Origin: DIGJ01 sp031553075
Lineage (GTDB): Bacteria > Bacillota > Clostridia > Lachnospirales > Lachnospiraceae
Direction: 5' to 3'
NCBI GenBank assembly: GCA_031553075.1
Contig: JAVBLX010000003.1
Coordinates: 19,736 to 83,735, forward strand
Length of the DNA stretch: 64,000 nt
Below, piece by piece: positions 49,960 to 59,579 of this stretch. The notes beneath the pieces are model-generated. The model saw nothing but the letters and a program-made list of their open reading frames with translations. It ran no database searches and was not told the origin of the DNA. The first letter of the stretch is position 1. Every line of letters starts with the position of its first letter. Both the position numbers and the translations under genes were made by a program.

Positions 49960-51333
49960 CTATGCCGATTTCACAGCTCTGATCCTTGCCTTTAAGGCAT
50001 TTAATAAATTATCTTGTGTTGTCTGCTTGTCCTGCAGGGCTGCTATTACCGTTTCATCCATACAACCGGCCGTAACCAGGTGATGGATAATAACGTTCTC
50101 CAACTGCCCCTGTCGGTACAGTCTGGCACAAGCTTGTTGATAAAGCTCCAGGCTCCAGTTAAGTCCAAACCACACAATCGTACTTCCGCCACTCTGTAGA
50201 TTAAGCCCATACGCTGCACTGGCCGGGTGAGCCAGTAGTATATCGATCCGTTTTTCATTCCACTCCGTTATGGATTCCGGACTTTTCAAATCGCTTATTT
50301 TGTGCTTTCCCTTGGAAAGATACTTGATGATCCTTTCCCGGTCATGCTTGAAATTATAAAATACCAGAATCGGCTTGCCTTCATTGGCTTCCACGATCTC
50401 CTTAAGTGCCTCCAGCTTCTCACTATGAATTTCAACTATAGCTTTGTCCTCGTCATACACTGCACCATTACAGAACTGGAGAAGTTTGTTGGAAAGGACT
50501 GCTGCACTCCCAGCGTCAAGTTTATCCTCGTCAATCTCGAGAAGCATATTCTTCTCAAATTCCTGATAGGCTGCTTTGGTCTTTGTATTAAGCTGCACGT
50601 ACACGGTGTTGTCGATCCGCTCCGGAAGCTCCAGGTAATCTTTTGCAGAAAGGCTGATACAGATATCCCGTATCCGTTGGTTGATCGCTTCCTCGGCTCC
50701 GGGTACCGGCGCATATGAAAAGATAATGTCACGGTTCCTGGATGCCGGTGAGAAATAATCTTCCCTGTACCGCCCGATGGTTTTCCCTAATCTCGCTCCC
50801 TGATCCAAAAGATACACCTGAGCCCATAAATCCAGCAGCCCGTTCGGTGCCGGTGTCCCAGTAAGTCCGACCAGCCGTTTTATATGACCACGGACCATGT
50901 TAAGGGATTTAAAACGCTTTGACTTTGGATTCTTGAACGAAGACAATTCGTCAATGATCACCATGTCAAATGGCCAGGTGTTCCGGTAGTAATCAACAAG
51001 CCACTGCACATTATCCCGGCTTACCACGTACACATCCCCTGGTGTATTAAGTGCCTTGATTCTTTTGGCCAGACTGCCAAGTACTGGAACCACACGAAGG
51101 AGTTTCAAGTGATCCCACTTCTGGGTTTCCCTTGTCCAGGTATCCTCCGCCACTTTCTTTGGTGCTATGACCAGGGTCTTGTTTATTGCAAACCGGTTAT
51201 ACCGAAGGTCATTGACCGCTGTCAGGGAAATGACTGTTTTTCCAAGCCCCATATCCAGGAACAATCCAAGAATATTGTCCGTTATCACCCGATTGATACA
51301 ATACTTCTGGTAATCATGCGCCACAAGCTTCAT
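49960..51333 (-). CDS. SNF2-type DEAD-like helicase
   Basis: A 457-residue superfamily 2 ATPase. Walker A is in FLDMGLGKTVISL, Walker B in VIIDELSSFKNP and motif VI in QQACARLYRQGQ. It is the standard phage SNF2 helicase found next to VRR-NUC and primase genes. It probably remodels DNA or replication forks. It overlaps the VRR-NUC gene by 4 bp. Confidence 0.9.
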   Translation of the reverse strand: MKLVAHDYQKYCINRVITDNILGLFLDMGLGKTVISLTAVNDLRYNRFAINKTLVIAPKKVAEDTWTRETQKWDHLKLLRVVPVLGSLAKRIKALNTPGDVYVVSRDNVQWLVDYYRNTWPFDMVIIDELSSFKNPKSKRFKSLNMVRGHIKRLVGLTGTPAPNGLLDLWAQVYLLDQGARLGKTIGRYREDYFSPASRNRDIIFSYAPVPGAEEAINQRIRDICISLSAKDYLELPERIDNTVYVQLNTKTKAAYQEFEKNMLLEIDEDKLDAGSAAVLSNKLLQFCNGAVYDEDKAIVEIHSEKLEALKEIVEANEGKPILVFYNFKHDRERIIKYLSKGKHKISDLKSPESITEWNEKRIDILLAHPASAAYGLNLQSGGSTIVWFGLNWSLELYQQACARLYRQGQLENVIIHHLVTAGCMDETVIAALQDKQTTQDNLLNALKARIRAVKSA

Positions 51334-51641
51334 GAAGTAGCCCCTTTCCGGATATCATCAAGTAGCGTTGGAATGTCTGCCACATCATCCAGGACAGTCA
51401 CGAAACAGCCAAGATCTTTTAAACGTTGTATCTGCAACTGTTGGTGTTTGGTGGGCTTCTTCCCTTTCTGCTTTGCTTCCACAAAACCAATCCTGCCTCC
51501 TGGCAATATCACGATCCGATCAGGCACACCAACATTTCCGGGCGAAACAAATTTTAATGACTTCCCACCTTGGGCTTTTACTGCACTGACTAATTTCGCT
51601 TCGATCTCTTTTTCCAGCAAATTTCTGCCTCCTTTTTCCAA
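51330..51641 (-). CDS. VRR-NUC domain nuclease
   Basis: A 103-residue PD-(D/E)XK nuclease: GVPDRIVILPGGRIGFVEAK contains the D and ExK catalytic residues. The rest is a short helical tail. Stand-alone VRR-NUC proteins pair with SNF2 helicases in phages, as here with overlapping genes. It may process flaps or Holliday-junction-like structures. Confidence 0.9.
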   Translation of the reverse strand: MEKGGRNLLEKEIEAKLVSAVKAQGGKSLKFVSPGNVGVPDRIVILPGGRIGFVEAKQKGKKPTKHQQLQIQRLKDLGCFVTVLDDVADIPTLLDDIRKGATS

Positions 51642-51890
51642 AGTGTTACAACCGTTACATTTTTCCCCTATATATATACGTGTGTATACGGGTACAGAGG
51701 TACGTGCGCCCTTATTTCCCTTTAATATATACTTTTATATAAAAGATTGTAACCTTTGTAACATTACCCTTAAACCCTTGCGGTTACTGGCTTTAAAGCG
51801 TTACATTTGATTGTTGCACGTTGTAACCTTTGTAACGTTTCCAATTTTTGGAATGTAACGTTTACCCTAGATTGTAACGTTTATTTAGAT
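51642..51890. repeat. TGTAAC iteron cluster, candidate replication origin
   Basis: This mostly non-coding stretch has at least eight TGTAAC/GTTACA units. Examples are TTGTAACCTTTGTAAC at 51747-51762 and again at 51821-51836, then ATGTAACGTTTA and ATTGTAACGTTTA at 51853 and 51871. An AT-rich patch (about 51720-51745) lies alongside. Its place between helicase/nuclease and primase genes fits an origin. Confidence 0.5.
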
Positions 51891-54288
51891 ACCCTCGCTG
51901 AGTTCCGTAGTAACTTCCACACCTTAATGGACTAGGCGCCCTTTCCCAATCTTCCAGACCGGAAAGAATACCATTTATCTCCGTTGAATCTGCTTTCCGC
52001 ATCATCTTCAGATCGCCATTAAAGCATTCGCACCAGATCTCTGCCGCACAGATCCTTTCCCTTTCTACCAGAAAATTTTCATCCACTTCCTTGTGCCCAA
52101 AGTTCCAGAAATCTCTTCTCTGGGACAGATCCTTACGGTTCCAGTCCGATGGTATTTTTCTATTTAAAAACTCTTTAATGATACCTTCTTTCGGATTACT
52201 TTCCTTATGTGCTTCCTGCTGCTTCACCGCTTCATCCGCAACGTCACCCTCCAGATAGAGTTTCTCACCGCACTGCCAACGTACCACCGCCTCCGCCCAA
52301 ATCTGATCCACCTCTAAGGGTAATTGCTCAAATATGTTCTTTTTTATGGAACACTTGCCCAGATCCACGGGCCAGAATCGCCGATTTCCGGTACGATCCT
52401 TTAAAAATTCAGTATCATTGGTCGTACCAACGATAATACAGGATCTCGGAAATGCCCCTGTCCGTCTTCCATAGGGCATGCGGTAAACGTCCTCTATCTT
52501 ACTAAGGAACTGCTTTACTGCATTCATTTCTGACTTATTCATACCAGTTAATTCCCCGGCCTCAATGATCCAATAGCCTTGTATCAGTTCTGCTGCATCC
52601 TTGCCCTCAAAGGTTCCAAGACTGTCCGAATACCAGTCCTTTCCCAGTAGTCGGAAAAAGGTGCTCTTCCCCACGCCCTGGGTGCCTGAAAGAATTAACA
52701 TGGAGTCAAATTTGATTCCTGGATGCATAATTCTTGCCACTGCTGCAGCAAGTGCCTTGCGGATCACCAGCCGGGTGTAATCGGTATCCTCTGCGCCAAA
52801 ATAGTCGATCAGAAGGGTATCTAACCTTGGTACCCCATCCCATTTCAAACTGTTTAAATAGTCCTTTATTTTATGTTGTTTGTGATTGTTTGCACTGATT
52901 GCCATAGCGTCCCAGATCTTCTCTTTTCCTGTTATGTCGTAAACTTTTTCTATGTAATGCCGTAATCCGGCGTCATCTTCATCCGCCCAGATCCTGGACT
53001 TATAAAAACCATATTTCACATTCTCCCAGGGAAGAGGCTTTTCTATTACTGGCCGGTTCCCAAATTCATCATGGTAAAAATGTCCTTTTAGCTTCGGGTC
53101 ATTTTCCAGTATGATCAGAACGTTGTCTATCGTCCGATGAGGCTTTCCGGTCTGAGGACTTCGCTGCAATTTACTCATCCAGTTAAAGTCTTCATCGGAA
53201 AATGATTCCCCCGGCTGGGCAAAATCCTCTTGGGCTTTTTCATATCTTTCAGCCGTAATCAGCTTTGCTACATGCTCCTGTGACATGGCAAATTCACACA
53301 TAGCCTTAAAGGATGGCAGCTGTGTGACCGGAGTGTCCGGCTTTGCATCCATATCCTCTTCCGCAAACTTATGCAGCCGGATAAGGTCGAACGCATTGCA
53401 GAGCTTACCGCCGGCTGGATCCGTTGCATGATGGCTGAAAAGAAAGGCACCATCTTCATATAATACTGCTCCGCCTACGGTAGATCCTTCCACATAAGTC
53501 AGACGGTCATCACCGCACACTTCATATTCCCCAGGAATAAAAGCTTCGATCGCCTGCAGGATATCATAGTTCTTACAGAAAGCGCCTACAACACCACTTT
53601 TCTCCAACGGATTGCCCTGCTTCTTGGCAGACCGTTCACGGATCTTTGCTGCACCGGGTACCTCTGGCCACTCCATTACATTACGCCAGTCACGGTATAA
53701 GGAGAGCACTCCTGCTTTTGATACAAAGGGCTTATCTCCATAAAGAAATACCCATTCGCTGTCTTTGGATATACTCGGCCAGTACATCAGCCGTACCGGT
53801 TCGAACGTGGTCGGGTCGAAAATAGGCATACTTAAAAAGCTGGCCAGTTTTCTCGCAATGGGTTCATACTCATCCGGAGTGCAAGGCATATCCAGTGGGA
53901 AGATGATCCGCAACCTTGGAGCTGCGCTTTCATGCTTCCTTGTGGAATATATAGCATAGGCACAACCGAGTCCCTCTATTGCATTAATGACGTTCTGTGT
54001 TCCTCCTGGGGGAATGCTATCCGCATCCAGGGTGATGAGATGACGTTCACCGGCACTTTCATTTCTCCGGCGACCGTTCTGCAGAACCCCACCAACGAAT
54101 CCGCCAATATCCTTTAGATCATCCTGCTGTGACTTTAACATGCCCCGGTACTGGGCATAGCTCTCCTGGGTCTTAGCCGGCTTTGAAATCCGGCCAACAA
54201 AATCCGACCAAAGCATCTCCTGCAAATGCCAGATTGTGGACTTTCGGCTCTGTCCCGTCGATATTTTGATTAATCTATCATTTTGCAT
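51862..54288 (-). CDS. VirE-type primase/helicase
   Basis: An 808-residue replication protein. The N-terminal ~300 residues resemble a primase-polymerase module (LITLDADSIPPGG, then RLRIIFPLDMPCTPDEYEPI). The C-terminal ~400 residues are the virulence-associated E family P-loop domain, with Walker A SGTQGVGKSTFFRLLG and an acidic WIIEAGEL. It should unwind and prime phage DNA. Start 54288 has AAGGAG upstream; an upstream start at 54336 would overlap the polymerase gene. Confidence 0.88.
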   Translation of the reverse strand: MQNDRLIKISTGQSRKSTIWHLQEMLWSDFVGRISKPAKTQESYAQYRGMLKSQQDDLKDIGGFVGGVLQNGRRRNESAGERHLITLDADSIPPGGTQNVINAIEGLGCAYAIYSTRKHESAAPRLRIIFPLDMPCTPDEYEPIARKLASFLSMPIFDPTTFEPVRLMYWPSISKDSEWVFLYGDKPFVSKAGVLSLYRDWRNVMEWPEVPGAAKIRERSAKKQGNPLEKSGVVGAFCKNYDILQAIEAFIPGEYEVCGDDRLTYVEGSTVGGAVLYEDGAFLFSHHATDPAGGKLCNAFDLIRLHKFAEEDMDAKPDTPVTQLPSFKAMCEFAMSQEHVAKLITAERYEKAQEDFAQPGESFSDEDFNWMSKLQRSPQTGKPHRTIDNVLIILENDPKLKGHFYHDEFGNRPVIEKPLPWENVKYGFYKSRIWADEDDAGLRHYIEKVYDITGKEKIWDAMAISANNHKQHKIKDYLNSLKWDGVPRLDTLLIDYFGAEDTDYTRLVIRKALAAAVARIMHPGIKFDSMLILSGTQGVGKSTFFRLLGKDWYSDSLGTFEGKDAAELIQGYWIIEAGELTGMNKSEMNAVKQFLSKIEDVYRMPYGRRTGAFPRSCIIVGTTNDTEFLKDRTGNRRFWPVDLGKCSIKKNIFEQLPLEVDQIWAEAVVRWQCGEKLYLEGDVADEAVKQQEAHKESNPKEGIIKEFLNRKIPSDWNRKDLSQRRDFWNFGHKEVDENFLVERERICAAEIWCECFNGDLKMMRKADSTEINGILSGLEDWERAPSPLRCGSYYGTQRGYLNKRYNLG

Positions 54289-54295
54289 AAGATGT

Positions 54296-56281
54296 TTACT
54301 CCTTCTTATAATATTCTCCCTCAAATCCATCTGCATTAAGAGGGAGCCCCTCCGCCCATGGTGGCACCCGGCACATTATTTCAATTGCTTCTTCCAGACT
54401 TTGGCTGCCGCCTTTGGGGATCTCCATCACGACTTCATCATGGATGTGGAAGTTAATGTTGTAACCAGCGTAATAAAGATTCATTATGGCATTGGCCAGA
54501 CAATCTCTCGCCACGGCCTGGACAATATTCTCGGTCAGCTTCCCTCCATAGGTCTGTACCAGCTCCCACTTTTTACCAGACTTTTTATTTGACTGGTTCT
54601 GTCCCATGAAATGCAGACGCTTGTACCCCCTGTCATCTGGAATCAATTGTGGTTCCACATAATATAGCTTTCTTCCGGATGGCAGCACGATCATTAGATA
54701 CTTAGAGTCCCTTACAAAAGAGATCCCATGTGGCAAGGATGATACTGTCCCATACTCCACGCACTCCACCGCTCTTCGTTCAATGCTGTACCATAGATCT
54801 ACAATCCGTCTATTGGCAGCTCTCCACCGCCTTACGATATCCGGAAGCTCTTCTTCCGATAATCCCATATTAAGAGCGCCCATCTGGATCAGTGCACCGG
54901 ATGCGCCCTGATACCCGAGAGCAAGCTCCGCAACTTTACCTTTTGATCGTAACGCATATTCCGGGTTGCCCTTTGATATTTTCTCGATCGGGACACCGAA
55001 CATGGAGGAAGCAGAAGCTTCATATATCTTTCCATGGGTATTAAATACATCCAGTCGCCACTCTTCATTGGCCAGCCAGGCAATCACCCGGGCTTCAATT
55101 GCACTAAAATCTGCTACTGCAAATTTACAGCCTTCTTTCGGAACGAAAGCGGTACGGATCAGCTGTGAAAGAGTATCCGGAACATTGCCATAGATTACTT
55201 TGATAGCGTCTATCTTCTGCTTCTTCACCAGACCACGGGCGGTATTTAGTGAGTCCAAAAAGTTCTTAGGTAAGTTCTGCACCTGCACCAGTCTTCCAGC
55301 CCATCTGCCGGTACGGTTGGCTCCATAGAATTGTAAAAGACCACGCACCCGCCCATCACTGCATACGATGGTTTCCATTGCCTGGTACTTCTTGACCGAG
55401 GTCTTTGCCATCTCCTGACGTATCTTAAGTACCGCCTGCATTTCCTCACTGCCAGCCTTGTTCTCCAACATTTCAACAATTGCCTGTTTATTTAAAGAAT
55501 CCAATTCAATTTCTTCACTGGCATAGATCCATTCTTTTAATTGAGCAACACTGTTCGGGTTCTCCAGACCAGTGATGGCTTTCGCTTTTCCGGTAAGTTC
55601 CTCTGATACTTGAGCACTTATTAGCAAGGCACCCATTACCATTTCCCAGTCGATTGCTACACCATTTATGTTTATAATCTGGTCTACGACCCAAAGCCAA
55701 TGTTCTGCTTCTGGTATCGGGTGTGGAATAAGCTGCCTCTTTACTTCCCTTTCGGTGACAACATCCCGCTTGCAGTATTCCTTGAATAAACTCCACTTGT
55801 CTAGATCATGCTCTGGAAAATTTCGTGTCCGTCCACCGTTCCGTTTCGTTTGGGCGCATGGAGTACAGAAATATTTGATCAGAGCTTTACCCTCTGACAT
55901 TTTTTGTTTATTCATTGGGAGCCGCATTGCCTTACTGATGTTATCCAGTCCTCCAGGATAACCACAATAAAGACCGTGCACCATGGTGCAGTGCCACTGG
56001 GATAATTCAGTCCGGAAAAACTTTGAAAGGCAGTAATACTCAAATGCTGCGTTGTAGGCGTTCTTTACTACATCCGGATTGACCAGATCATAAATGATGT
56101 ATCCCGGCAAAGGCTCACGGCAAGCCAGGTCGACAATCTGTACCGGCTCGTCGTCATATGCAAAAGCAAATAAAAGTATTTCGAAATCCGGAGACTGCAC
56201 ATATTTGTACAGCCCCGATTTCTTTAGATTCACACTGGAGTACGTTTCTATATCAATGCTTAAGGTTCTTATTATTCTCAC
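54296..56281 (-). CDS. Phage DNA polymerase, family A
   Basis: A 661-residue polymerase with 3'-5' exonuclease residues in LSIDIETYSS near the N-terminus. Polymerase motif A is ADFSAIEARVIAWLAN, motif B-like residues follow in KVAELALGYQGASGA, and motif C is FHIHDEVVMEIP. It replicates phage DNA with the adjacent primase/helicase and DUF2815 protein. It overlaps DUF2815 by 4 bp. Confidence 0.93.
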   Translation of the reverse strand: MRIIRTLSIDIETYSSVNLKKSGLYKYVQSPDFEILLFAFAYDDEPVQIVDLACREPLPGYIIYDLVNPDVVKNAYNAAFEYYCLSKFFRTELSQWHCTMVHGLYCGYPGGLDNISKAMRLPMNKQKMSEGKALIKYFCTPCAQTKRNGGRTRNFPEHDLDKWSLFKEYCKRDVVTEREVKRQLIPHPIPEAEHWLWVVDQIININGVAIDWEMVMGALLISAQVSEELTGKAKAITGLENPNSVAQLKEWIYASEEIELDSLNKQAIVEMLENKAGSEEMQAVLKIRQEMAKTSVKKYQAMETIVCSDGRVRGLLQFYGANRTGRWAGRLVQVQNLPKNFLDSLNTARGLVKKQKIDAIKVIYGNVPDTLSQLIRTAFVPKEGCKFAVADFSAIEARVIAWLANEEWRLDVFNTHGKIYEASASSMFGVPIEKISKGNPEYALRSKGKVAELALGYQGASGALIQMGALNMGLSEEELPDIVRRWRAANRRIVDLWYSIERRAVECVEYGTVSSLPHGISFVRDSKYLMIVLPSGRKLYYVEPQLIPDDRGYKRLHFMGQNQSNKKSGKKWELVQTYGGKLTENIVQAVARDCLANAIMNLYYAGYNINFHIHDEVVMEIPKGGSQSLEEAIEIMCRVPPWAEGLPLNADGFEGEYYKKE

Positions 56282-57039
56282 ATCCCCATTACCGGTCCAG
56301 GCATAGGCTGTCCGTTTACTGGATTAACTGCCGGCTGTTGTTGTGGATACCCCATTGCTGGCTGTGGTTGAAATTGAGCTGGCTGCTGTGGGTACGCAGG
56401 TTGTCCATATTGTGGTACTTGCATCGGCATTGTTTGTGGTACTGTCGAATAGCCTGGCATTGGCTGGCCATAGTTCTGCGCCGGAGCTGCAGCTGGTTGT
56501 TGATAACCGCCCATCGGTGAATATGAATTGCTACCACCAAAATCTTCTGCTGCAGTTGTTCTTCCACTTAACGGATCGCCATCACCCAGCTTCTGCAGGT
56601 TGTTGAGTCCGCACCCGATCCCCTTATTTCCTCTCTGATCATATGCAAAGAAATTGATAGTCGCCCTGGCATAACAACCACTATAAAACTCATTTGGATC
56701 CAAAATAGGCTGAATATTCACATCAACAACACTCGGTCTGGTTTTCGACGAAGCACGAAGAACCATATGACCTCTGCACTCTTCTCCAAAAGGTTCACCG
56801 GTTGGTCGCAAACCATCCCCATCGTAAAAAGGAATATTGATGATGGGTGGTATTCTCCCACCAAACACACTTTGTATTGCTTCGTTCTTAGTCTTTTCAA
56901 TCTCTGCATAGATCTGATTGATTGTGGTCATGTCAGACTTAGGAATCAACATGGTAATAGAATACTTTGCTTCACCCCCTAAGGTCGACGCCGCTTCAAA
57001 TACGTGAGCATAACTAGCTCTAAATTTTCCTGTAATCAT
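56278..57039 (-). CDS. DUF2815 single-stranded-DNA-binding-like protein
   Basis: A 253-residue protein. The first ~170 residues are an OB-fold domain of the DUF2815/Enc34 type (ITGKFRASYAHVFEAASTLG, then ATINFFAYDQRGNKGIGCGL), expected to coat ssDNA. The last ~75 residues are Pro/Gln/Gly-rich. Between them is TTAAEDFGGSNSY, also found at the end of the neighbouring DUF2800 protein. Confidence 0.85.
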   Translation of the reverse strand: MITGKFRASYAHVFEAASTLGGEAKYSITMLIPKSDMTTINQIYAEIEKTKNEAIQSVFGGRIPPIINIPFYDGDGLRPTGEPFGEECRGHMVLRASSKTRPSVVDVNIQPILDPNEFYSGCYARATINFFAYDQRGNKGIGCGLNNLQKLGDGDPLSGRTTAAEDFGGSNSYSPMGGYQQPAAAPAQNYGQPMPGYSTVPQTMPMQVPQYGQPAYPQQPAQFQPQPAMGYPQQQPAVNPVNGQPMPGPVMGM

Positions 57040-58266
57040 TTAATTTTCCTCCTTATAACTGTTCTCACCGCCAAAATCCTCTGCCGCCGTGGTCCCGATC
57101 TGATATTCTTTTCGCTTATCGGTCTCCAGGGCAAGAGTTGGCGCGCCCTTTGGTTTCTCAATATAATTTGCTAAAATCCCGTTGTAATCCTCTTTTGTAA
57201 TCAGTGCTTCAACACCCGTTAGGGGTATCGGCTTTGGCTCATACAGCATGGCCTTTTTGTAGCCGGCTTTCTGCAGCTCTTTAAAAGCGGCATCGATATC
57301 TGTAATCTGCCGGTTGCTTCTTCCCTCAACTAACTTCCACCCTGGAACAGGGTTGCTCTTCATGAGTTCATCCAGGGCGAAACCTTCCAGCTTTTTTACC
57401 CACTTGGCAAGATTCTGTGCCCTGACCAGGATTTTCCCCACTTCATCACTGGATAAAACAGGAGGCAGCTGCAGCTCCCCATCCACCGGACTGATATAGC
57501 TCTCCAACTGCATATTCTCTTCCATCCTTGCTCTGCAGCTTCCGGCAATCGGACAGAAACAGCCATCGCACCAGTCGCCCTGGGTGAAATATCCCTCACC
57601 CTTAAATGCCAGTTCGGCTGCAGGTCTGACAACTTCTTCTGCCCACTGCTTTAAATAGGCTGCGGTCGTTGTCCATGCCGAAAAGTTGTTGAGCCTTGGC
57701 TGGATCACATGAAGGTGAACTTCTTCAATGTTGTAAAGCATTTCATAGGCTTTCATTGCCCCAATAGCATATAAGGACATTTGCGGATTATCCACTGCAC
57801 TAACTGGAATCCCCTTACCATGTTTATAATCAATTACATGAAGGGTGGTACCATATAAAATGATACAATCGGATGTTCCGAAACCTTCTTTTGCAACATG
57901 ACTATAATCAACCTTTTTCTCGATCGAAACAGACGGCTTCGTCTGACAACCAAATGCAATTTTCTGTATGTATTCGACATAAGCATCCGAACACCGTTCC
58001 ATCTCATCCGCCCATAGCCGATTTTTCTTCATCTTATTGAGCTGGGATTTATATGCCTTTTCCGTCATCGGTTCGGTAAAGATTCTTCTTAGCTTCAGCT
58101 CACTAAGCGAATGGGCCAGGGTTCCTTCTTCGGCATAATCACTTGTCTTTTCCGGAATACTATCCGCTATTCTGGCAGACGGCGGACAATTGATCCACCG
58201 TTTTGAACTTGAAGCAGCTAATAACGCGTGATCACGTTCAACTGCGGCTTCTACTTTTTTAGTCAT
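57040..58266 (-). CDS. DUF2800 protein, PD-(D/E)XK exonuclease-like
   Basis: A 408-residue protein. HALLAASSSKRWINCPPSAR is the conserved N-terminus, and TLHVIDYKHGKGIPVSA supplies the D-x-K of a Cas4/RecB-type nuclease. Cysteines in CDGCFCPIAGSCRA suggest an Fe-S site. It probably acts in recombination with the ssDNA-binding DUF2815 product. The C-terminus repeats the TTAAEDFGGENSY motif of that neighbour. Confidence 0.85.
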   Translation of the reverse strand: MTKKVEAAVERDHALLAASSSKRWINCPPSARIADSIPEKTSDYAEEGTLAHSLSELKLRRIFTEPMTEKAYKSQLNKMKKNRLWADEMERCSDAYVEYIQKIAFGCQTKPSVSIEKKVDYSHVAKEGFGTSDCIILYGTTLHVIDYKHGKGIPVSAVDNPQMSLYAIGAMKAYEMLYNIEEVHLHVIQPRLNNFSAWTTTAAYLKQWAEEVVRPAAELAFKGEGYFTQGDWCDGCFCPIAGSCRARMEENMQLESYISPVDGELQLPPVLSSDEVGKILVRAQNLAKWVKKLEGFALDELMKSNPVPGWKLVEGRSNRQITDIDAAFKELQKAGYKKAMLYEPKPIPLTGVEALITKEDYNGILANYIEKPKGAPTLALETDKRKEYQIGTTAAEDFGGENSYKEEN

Positions 58267-58721
58267 TAAATATTTGCACCTGCCCCTCTCATTTGAACTG
58301 CCAGTTCCGGATATCGTTCAACTGGAACCTCCAAAAGACTGTTTGCGCCAAATGTGTTAAGTATCTGCATAACGACCGGTTGCTTGCCCTGGTCCATTAA
58401 GCCAGTCATGGCGACAGCAATCTGATCCTGGGTATATCCCTGGGGCATAGCTGTTGTAGGAATGGTCTGCTGGGGCATCGCCATTTGTTGCTGTTGCATA
58501 GGTTGAGTAGGTACTGACGTTTGCATTGGCTGCTGTGCTGCAGGTTGTTGGAAGGTTGGTACCTGCGGCATTGGTTGCTGCGGTACCGGCTGAAAGTTTT
58601 GCATTGCGGACGCATCTACTGGAGCCACGCTGACATTAATCGGAGCATTCCCTCCAACAAGACGGTTAATTGCATCAACGAGTGGCTCTAAGCCCTCTAC
58701 CTTAATTGTTATGTTCATCAT
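58266..58721 (-). CDS. Gln/Pro-rich phage protein, unrecognised
   Basis: A 151-residue protein. An N-terminal helix (NITIKVEGLEPLVDAINRLV) is followed by a long Gln/Pro/Met-rich linker. A C-terminal helical part (TQDQIAVAMTGLMDQGKQPV) ends it. Similar proteins precede DUF2800 genes in prophages. It overlaps both neighbours by a few bases, so it is part of the replication operon. Confidence 0.65.
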   Translation of the reverse strand: MMNITIKVEGLEPLVDAINRLVGGNAPINVSVAPVDASAMQNFQPVPQQPMPQVPTFQQPAAQQPMQTSVPTQPMQQQQMAMPQQTIPTTAMPQGYTQDQIAVAMTGLMDQGKQPVVMQILNTFGANSLLEVPVERYPELAVQMRGAGANI

Positions 58722-58840
58722 TTTTCTTTTTCCTCCTTAATTTTCTTAGCTTCTTGGTTTTCTTTGATTCTATCTCTACAGCCACAGGTTTTGTCTGACC
58801 GTAAATTATGTTTACAAAATGGACACTTTCCAAATGCCAT
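58718..58840 (-). CDS. 40-aa zinc-ribbon-like phage protein
   Basis: The frame encodes FGKCPFCKHNLRSDKTCGC, two Cys pairs suited to one zinc, then a charged helical end. AAGGGGG lies upstream of ATG 58840, and its stop overlaps the next start as ATGA. Confidence 0.6.
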   Translation of the reverse strand: MAFGKCPFCKHNLRSDKTCGCRDRIKENQEAKKIKEEKEK

Positions 58841-58924
58841 TGCAAAAATCCCCCTTTCGTGGTATTCTCGAATTGTTAATTTACCTATGGGCGCAACCAG
58901 GACGGCTATCCTATGCGCTCATTT

Positions 58925-59110
58925 TTATTGCTCAGTCAATCTTTCGTATTCGCTTACGTGCTTAACCACTTCATCAATATTCTTTAATAAGCCGTGCAGC
59001 TTTTCATACTCTGGGTGGTCTTTACCCAAGGATTCTCTTGCGTTATACAACTCACTCCAAAATCTCCCTAAGATTTTGATAATCTCCATTTCCTTAGTTA
59101 AATTACTCAT
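58925..59110 (-). CDS. Small helical phage protein
   Basis: A 61-residue charged helical protein (MEIIKILGRFWSELYNARES, then LHGLLKNIDEVVKHVSEYER). GGAGGA lies 6 bp before ATG 59110. Function unknown; early operon position. Confidence 0.6.
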   Translation of the reverse strand: MSNLTKEMEIIKILGRFWSELYNARESLGKDHPEYEKLHGLLKNIDEVVKHVSEYERLTEQ

Positions 59111-59112
59111 GG

Positions 59113-59229
59113 TCAATCCTCCTTTGCAAATCCAATGACTTGTCCGTTTTCCAAAATTACATGCATTCCTTTAAAAAGATAATATTCTTTGCAATCTTGT
59201 ACTGTAATTGTTTCAAAATTCATTTTCAT
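59113..59229 (-). CDS. 38-aa phage protein
   Basis: The frame encodes MNFETITVQDCKEYYLFKGM then VILENGQVIGFAKED. GGAGAACC lies upstream of the ATG. The 2-bp spacing to the following gene supports coexpression. It is not recognised beyond similarity to short early phage proteins. Confidence 0.5.
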   Translation of the reverse strand: MKMNFETITVQDCKEYYLFKGMHVILENGQVIGFAKED

Positions 59230-59248
59230 GGTTCTCCTTTCTATTTGC

Positions 59249-59476
59249 TTAATTTCTTGCGCTTTTCTTGCGCTTTTCTACTTTCCTTATAAACTCATTT
59301 AGCTCTGATGTAACAAAAAATATCTTCCCGCCACCAACTGACCACGTAATGGGAGCATCTTTTACTCTCGAATACTCTTTTAATGTATCACGAGAAAATC
59401 CCATTTTTACAAGCTCAGAAATGCTCATTAGTGGTTTAGGGTAATAAAGATTTAGAATGAATTTCTCGATTTCCAT
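59249..59476 (-). CDS. Helix-turn-helix/excisionase-like protein
   Basis: A 75-residue protein with LMSISELVKMGFSRDTLKEY as a winged-helix or MerR/Xis-like recognition region. ITWSVGGGKIFFVTSELNEF follows as wing and helix. AAGGAAGGG precedes the ATG. It could be the excisionase or an early regulator. Confidence 0.65.
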   Translation of the reverse strand: MEIEKFILNLYYPKPLMSISELVKMGFSRDTLKEYSRVKDAPITWSVGGGKIFFVTSELNEFIRKVEKRKKSARN

Positions 59477-59529
59477 ATTTCTTCCCTTCCTTACTCTAAG
59501 AAATATTCAATTGGTTTTAATAAAAAATT

Positions 59530-59557
59530 TTGAATCTTTTATTTTTAGTGCTATACT
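59530..59557 (+). promoter_or_regulatory. Promoter of the 114-aa plus-strand gene
   Basis: TTGAAT and TATACT are 16 bp apart and the ATG at 59580 is only ~16 bp from the predicted start site. The ribosome site AAGGAGG lies in that short leader. Confidence 0.6.
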
Positions 59558-59579
59558 CCTCTTATAAGGAGGTTGTATC

